Shown piece after piece: positions 8,811-14,928 of a DNA stretch of 14,928 nt. Positions within the stretch are counted from its first letter, which is position 1; each line of letters starts with the position of its first letter. The position numbers and the translations under genes are program-made. Source of the stretch: Mayfieldus sp038317345 (GTDB taxonomy: Bacteria > Actinomycetota > Thermoleophilia > Solirubrobacterales > 70-9); NCBI GenBank assembly GCA_038317345.1, contig JBBQBH010000061.1, forward strand, positions 1 through 14,928. The letters are read 5' to 3'. Below the pieces are notes generated by a model. The model saw only the letters and a list, made by a program, of their open reading frames with translations. It was not told where the DNA came from and made no database searches.

Positions 8811-9874
8811 GCTCCGCCTCCGGCCACCGACGGCGCGCGCCTCGGTCGCAGCCAGCGACGGCGGGCCCGGCGGCTACCAGTCACGGCGCCCGCCCTCTGG
8901 CGCAGGTTGATCGACAGCGCCCAGCCGCACAGCACCAGAACCGCCGAGGCCGCGAGCTGGGCGTAGAAACCATCCGTCAGGGTCGCCTTTGCACCGGCGA
9001 ATGCGATCCCCGCCGTCCCGGCGTCAAGACCTTTCGGGAGGTCGATTGCGAGGCTGATCGCGATCCCGATCAGGCCGATCACCGAGACCAGCCGGCCGAG
9101 CCGCCAGCGGCCGCTGATCAGGGCCACAACCGCGATCGCGAGGACGATGGCGGCGAGTGGGACCAGCACGTAGGCATGCGCGGCTCCGGCGCGGACCTGG
9201 TCTGTCTGGGGTGGGGGCGCGATCGTGCTCACCTGCGAATACTGCGGCTGGCCCACCTGGACGCCGCGATAGTCGACGAACTGCGAGTAGGCCAGGCAAG
9301 CGGCGGCGGCGGCGATTACGACCACCAACACGCGCTCGGGCGTTGCGTAGCGCTCGGCCAGGGCCAGGGTTCGCCCTCCAACCGACCGGATTCCCGCGAA
9401 CAAACTGGTGATCAGGCGGGCGACGAAGCCGGCGAGTCGTAGCGGCCAGGCGAGTAGCCAAGCGAGCGTCCGTCCAATCGCGCCGAGCAGGCGCCGCACG
9501 CCCGGGCCGCTCTGTCGCACAGTTGCACGGGTCCCCCTCGCCGACGCGGCGCGAAGCCCGGCGAAACGAGGTAGGCGAAGTCGTCGTCGACGGCGGCGGG
9601 AATCGGCAGGGACGCGGCTGACCCGTGAACGTCGAGGTTGAAACTCGCGCGTCGGGAGGCGCACTTCGGCCCTCTGCTCGGGCTGGCTGGGTTCCGGCGT
9701 CTGCTCGGGCTGGCTGGGCTCCGGCGTCTGCTCGGGCTGGCTGGGCTCCGGCGCTTCCTCTGGCTGCTGCTCGGTGCGCTCGCGCCCATACTCGAGGCGC
9801 TCTCTCTGGACCAGCTGTTGACGGCGGGCGCGTGCCCGCGAAGTGCCGCTCTTGCGACGCCTGAGTGGGCTCAT
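8807..9874 (-). CDS. Membrane protein with long charged N-terminus, first gene of the inserted pair
   Basis: This 355-residue protein has two parts. Residues 1-125 are soluble and highly charged: a basic start, a Glu/Pro/Gln tandem repeat (about 42-68, unit PEPSQPEQT) and an arginine-rich stretch with six consecutive Arg near 93-98. An amphipathic or re-entrant hydrophobic region follows at about 128-162. Four membrane segments follow at about 180-200, 234-254, 262-279 and 302-322, then a basic tail. The membrane half matches the downstream protein: an external loop after segment 1, IDLP at the end of segment 3, an AGAKA...GF element and LVLCG in segment 4. The ATG at 9874 has AGAGGG directly against it, a poor spacing, so the start could lie a little further in. 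It overlaps the next gene by 4 nt. Function is unknown. Confidence 0.8.
   Translation of the reverse strand: MSPLRRRKSGTSRARARRQQLVQRERLEYGRERTEQQPEEAPEPSQPEQTPEPSQPEQTPEPSQPEQRAEVRLPTREFQPRRSRVSRVPADSRRRRRRLRLPRFAGLRAASARGTRATVRQSGPGVRRLLGAIGRTLAWLLAWPLRLAGFVARLITSLFAGIRSVGGRTLALAERYATPERVLVVVIAAAAACLAYSQFVDYRGVQVGQPQYSQVSTIAPPPQTDQVRAGAAHAYVLVPLAAIVLAIAVVALISGRWRLGRLVSVIGLIGIAISLAIDLPKGLDAGTAGIAFAGAKATLTDGFYAQLAASAVLVLCGWALSINLRQRAGAVTGSRRARRRWLRPRRAPSVAGGGA
9674..9754 (-). repeat. Three-copy 27-nt tandem repeat (coding)
   Basis: Three nearly identical 27-nt units lie at 9674-9700, 9701-9727 and 9728-9754, with about two base differences among them. They keep the reading frame and encode the Pro/Glu/Gln repeat of the membrane protein. 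The near-identity suggests recent expansion or active homogenisation. Confidence 0.9.
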
Positions 9875-10100
9875 CCCTCTGCTATCATCGCGCGCTCGCC
9901 CAGGCGTCGCTCAGGCATGCCGCGAGTCGGCTGGAGGACGCCCCTTCGACCAATGGATAGCCGCCCCGCATAGTCGTCTGTCCCGTCGCGAGTGAAGGCT
10001 GCGCCGGGCCCATCAGGGCCTTTTTTGTGCCCGAAATCCATTTCAGTTTTGAACACTCTCTCCAAGCCCTGCCTCACCTAGAAACAGACTTTACGCACCT
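9875..10100 (+). other. Intergenic control region upstream of fusA
   Basis: This 226-nt gap separates the divergent membrane gene from fusA. It holds a TATCAT box on the plus strand at 9883-9888, a possible 6-bp stem GGCGTC (9903-9908) / GACGCC (9937-9942), a T6-tailed hairpin at 10007-10026, and an AT-richer stretch with TTGAAC at 10049-10054 just before fusA. No matching -10 box at normal spacing and no Shine-Dalgarno sequence are evident for fusA. The region may carry the fusA promoter and a transcribed leader. Confidence 0.5.
10007..10026 (+). terminator. Intrinsic terminator or attenuator upstream of fusA
   Basis: GGCCC, loop ATCA, GGGCC, then TTTTTT: a short GC stem with a tetraloop and a six-T tract on the plus strand. 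It is the only hairpin followed by a T6 tract I found in the window. The nearest plus-strand gene upstream is rpsG, 1.8 kb away, so it would act on a non-coding transcript, on a fusA leader, or on read-through from rpsG. Confidence 0.65.
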
Positions 10101-12215
<2,115 letters not shown>

Positions 12216-12216
12216 C

Positions 12217-12222
12217 TATATT
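12217..12222 (+). promoter_or_regulatory. Candidate -10 box for a separate tuf promoter
   Basis: TATATT lies one base after the fusA stop and is unusually AT-rich for this DNA. The -35 side is weak. A small GNRA-type hairpin, CGCC-GCAA-GGCG, follows at 12232-12243 in the tuf leader. A separate tuf promoter between fusA and tuf is known in Streptomyces, which supports but does not prove the call. Confidence 0.4.
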
Positions 12223-12299
12223 TCCGAGGTTCGCCGCAAGGCGGGCCGACGAACGCTGAACGCCCGAAATCAAGAGTCAATCAAGCCCAAAGGAGAGAG

Positions 12300-13487
<1,188 letters not shown>

Positions 13488-13493
13488 CCACAG

Positions 13494-13518
13494 AGGGCGG
13501 GCCGAGAGCCCGCCCTTT
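13494..13518 (+). terminator. Terminator after tuf
   Basis: A perfect 9-bp stem, AGGGCGGGC / GCCCGCCCT, with a 5-nt loop begins 6 nt after the tuf stop and ends in TTT. High stem stability and position support a terminator between the str and S10 units. Confidence 0.75.
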
Positions 13519-13536
13519 CGCTGCCTAGTGGCAGCG
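13519..13536 (+). other. Second hairpin in the tuf-rpsJ gap
   Basis: CGCTGCC, loop TAGT, GGCAGCG: a perfect 7-bp stem with a tetraloop directly next to the tuf terminator. It may be a backup terminator or the first element of the S10 leader. Confidence 0.45.
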
Positions 13537-13560
13537 CGACAACTGCAAAGACATACGACC

Positions 13561-13596
13561 GGGGCGGCGCCCCACCAGCAGTAGGGGCGGCGCCCC
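13561..13596 (+). repeat. 13-nt repeat pair in the S10 leader
   Basis: GGGGCGGCGCCCC occurs at 13561-13573 and 13584-13596, separated by 10 nt. Each copy can form a 5-bp mini-hairpin. Because each is nearly its own complement, the two can also pair with each other, with one central mismatch, into one long stem. It ends 27 nt before the rpsJ start, so it would lie in the mRNA leader or at the promoter. Confidence 0.7.
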
Positions 13597-13623
13597 TTCC
13601 GCGCGAGAAGGAACAAGAGAACA

Positions 13624-13944
13624 GTGTCAGCCATAACGGGACAGAAAATCCGCATTCGACTGAAGGCGTACGACCACGACGCCATAGATCGCGCTGCCCG
13701 CGAGATCGTCGAAACCGCGGAGCGCACCGGCGCCACGGTGTCCGGCCCGGTTCCCCTGCCGACCGAGAAGAACGTCTACTGCGTGATCCGCTCCCCGTTC
13801 AAGGACAAGGACTCGCGCGAGCACTTCGAGATCCGCACCCACAAGCGGCTGATCGACATCAATCAGCCGACGCCGAAAACAGTCGACTCTCTTCAGAGGT
13901 TGGACGCGCTGCCGGCCGGGGTCGACATCGAGATCCGCCTCTAG
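13624..13944 (+). CDS. rpsJ: 30S ribosomal protein S10
   Basis: S10 is a 30S head protein; in other bacteria it is also NusE, a partner of NusB and NusG in transcription. The 106-residue protein has the usual length and core: GQKIRIRLKAYDHDAIDRAA (6-25), SGPVPLPTEKNVYCVIRSPF (40-59), and EHFEIRTHKRLIDI followed by QPTPKTVDSLQRLDAL. The GTG start is preceded by AAGGA at 13608-13612, with an 11-nt spacer, somewhat long. The next gene starts 2 nt after the stop. It is the first gene of the S10 operon. Its leader carries two hairpin elements and the 13-nt repeat pair, a place where the operon could be controlled. Confidence 0.97.
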   Translation: MSAITGQKIRIRLKAYDHDAIDRAAREIVETAERTGATVSGPVPLPTEKNVYCVIRSPFKDKDSREHFEIRTHKRLIDINQPTPKTVDSLQRLDALPAGVDIEIRL

Positions 13945-13946
13945 CC

Positions 13947-14573
13947 ATGCCCGCGATCATTGGCCGAAAGCTAGGAATGACCCAAGTCTTCACGGACGAT
14001 GGAACGGTGGTTCCAGTCACCGTGATCGAAGCCGGACCTTGCCCGGTGACCGCGATCCGCGACCCCGAGCGCGACGGTTACTCGGCCGTTCAGCTTGCCT
14101 TCGGCGAGGTTGCGGAGCGCAAGCTGAGCAAGGCCGAGCTCGGGCATCTCAAGAAGGCCGGTGCAGGGCCGCTCCGAACTGTGGTCGAGTTCCGCGACGC
14201 CGACCTCGGCGGCGAGGAGGGACCGAAGGTGGGCGAGACGGTCACCGTGGAGTCCTTCGAGCCCGGACAGAAGATCAAGGTCTCGGGGGTCGGGATCGGC
14301 AAGGGCTTCGCGGGCACGATCAAACGCCACAACTTTCACCGCGGCCCGGTCAGCCACGGCTCGCACAACGTCAGGGCCCCGGGCTCGATCGGCGCCAGCG
14401 CCGATCCCGCGCGGGTCTTTAAAGGGACGCGGATGCCGGGCCGATTGGGCGGCGGTCGGGTCACCCAGCTCGGGCTCGAGGTGTTCCAGGTCGATGCTGA
14501 GCGCAACCTGCTGCTGGTCAAGGGATCGGTGCCCGGCTCGCGCAACGGGGTCGTCGAGGTGCGTGGTGAGTAA
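13947..14573 (+). CDS. rplC: 50S ribosomal protein L3
   Basis: L3 binds early in 50S assembly near the peptidyl-transferase centre. The 208-residue protein has the family start MPAIIGRKLGMTQVFTDDGT, the conserved GIGKGFAGTIKRHNFHRGP (116-134) and SHGSHNVRAPGSIG (136-149), and RVFKGTRMPGRLGG. At the position of the methylated Gln of E. coli L3 (GSIGQ) this protein has Ala150, so that modification is not expected; this residue varies in the family. The ATG lies 2 nt after the rpsJ stop with no strong Shine-Dalgarno sequence, so coupling is likely. The 3' end overlaps rplD by 8 nt. Confidence 0.97.
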   Translation: MPAIIGRKLGMTQVFTDDGTVVPVTVIEAGPCPVTAIRDPERDGYSAVQLAFGEVAERKLSKAELGHLKKAGAGPLRTVVEFRDADLGGEEGPKVGETVTVESFEPGQKIKVSGVGIGKGFAGTIKRHNFHRGPVSHGSHNVRAPGSIGASADPARVFKGTRMPGRLGGGRVTQLGLEVFQVDAERNLLLVKGSVPGSRNGVVEVRGE

Positions 14574-14928
14574 GGCCACAGTCTTGGGCAAGACGGCGAA
14601 GGCGGACCTGCCGGCGAGCCTTTTCGGCGAGGACCTGCACCGGTCGCTTCTGCATGAGGCGGCGACAGCCGACCTCGCGGCGCGCCGCCGCGGCACCGCC
14701 TCGACCCTTCGCAGAGGCGAAGTGTCGATGACCACCGCCAAGGCGTGGCGCCAGAAGGGCACCGGGCGCGCCCGGGTGGGGGCGCTCAGTTCGCCGACCC
14801 GAACCGGCGGTGGCGTCGCCTTCGGCCCCAAGCCGCGCCGCTACACCGTGAAGGTCAACCGCAAGGCCCGCCGCCGGGCGCTGCGTTCGGCCCTCTCGGT
14901 CCATGCCGAGCGCGACAGCGTCGCGCTG
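14566..14928 (+). CDS. rplD: 50S ribosomal protein L4, 5' part
   Basis: L4 is an early 50S assembly protein whose loop lines the exit tunnel; in E. coli it also represses the S10 operon. The first 121 codons are present and the gene runs off the window. The N-terminal region is divergent (MSKATVLGKTAKADLPASLF). The core is clear: RRGTASTLRRGEVS, WRQKGTGRAR (61-70), GGGVAFGPKPRRY (81-93) and VNRKARRRALRSALS. The tunnel loop thus looks normal, including the RQKGTGRAR segment. The start is the GTG at 14566, inside the end of rplC, with GAGG 6 nt upstream; the GTG three bases earlier is an alternative. The overlap indicates tight translational coupling. Confidence 0.95.
   Translation, partial: MSKATVLGKTAKADLPASLFGEDLHRSLLHEAATADLAARRRGTASTLRRGEVSMTTAKAWRQKGTGRARVGALSSPTRTGGGVAFGPKPRRYTVKVNRKARRRALRSALSVHAERDSVAL

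Noticed and set aside
9871..10077. Short minus-strand frame of 68 codons upstream of fusA
   Set aside because: It runs through the terminator hairpin, has no ribosome-binding site or motif, and its composition is unconvincing.

Overview
The window is a GC-rich bacterial chromosome segment centred on the RNA polymerase / str / S10 ribosomal locus. The order rpoC - accessory genes - rpsL - rpsG - fusA - tuf - rpsJ - rplC - rplD, the GC-rich codon use, the frequent GTG starts and the style of the accessory proteins suggest Actinomycetota. The accessory clues are a secreted RTX-type protein with actinobacterial spacer motifs, arginine-rich membrane proteins and a DVDGV-type HAD protein. My best guess is class Thermoleophilia (Solirubrobacterales-like). 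That placement is inferred from protein style, not from a database match.

Region 1 (1-2460) is the C-terminal two-thirds of rpoC, from just before the catalytic NADFDGD motif to an acidic Gly-Thr-Asp tail, closed by a perfect 9-bp hairpin. Region 2 (2547-6410) holds a secreted calcium-binding RTX-like protein, then a flavin-containing monooxygenase and an alpha/beta hydrolase only 10 nt apart, which are probably co-transcribed. Region 3 (6426-7284) lies on the minus strand. It holds a HAD-fold protein with a translationally coupled small single-span membrane protein, convergent with the hydrolase and divergent from rpsL.

Region 4 (7360-8228) is rpsL-rpsG. Region 5 (8229-9874) is on the minus strand: two overlapping genes for related four-helix membrane proteins, inserted into the str operon between rpsG and fusA. 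The rpsG stop and the stop of the inserted pair abut with no spacer. Region 6 (9875-10100) is an intergenic region with the only hairpin I found followed by a T6 tract, placed upstream of fusA. Region 7 (10101-13487) is fusA-tuf, ending in a strong hairpin. Region 8 (13519-14928) is the start of the S10 operon: a leader rich in repeats and hairpins, then rpsJ, rplC and the first 121 codons of rplD.

The core genes supply transcription (beta-prime subunit), the decoding-site proteins (S12, S7), both elongation GTPases and early 50S assembly proteins (L3, L4). The most unusual point is the split str operon. fusA and tuf cannot depend simply on an rpsL promoter here, and the membrane-protein pair is transcribed head-on into rpsG. 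The two related membrane proteins, which I cannot assign to a named family, are the best candidates for an undescribed system. I saw no CRISPR array, insertion sequence, tRNA or rRNA.
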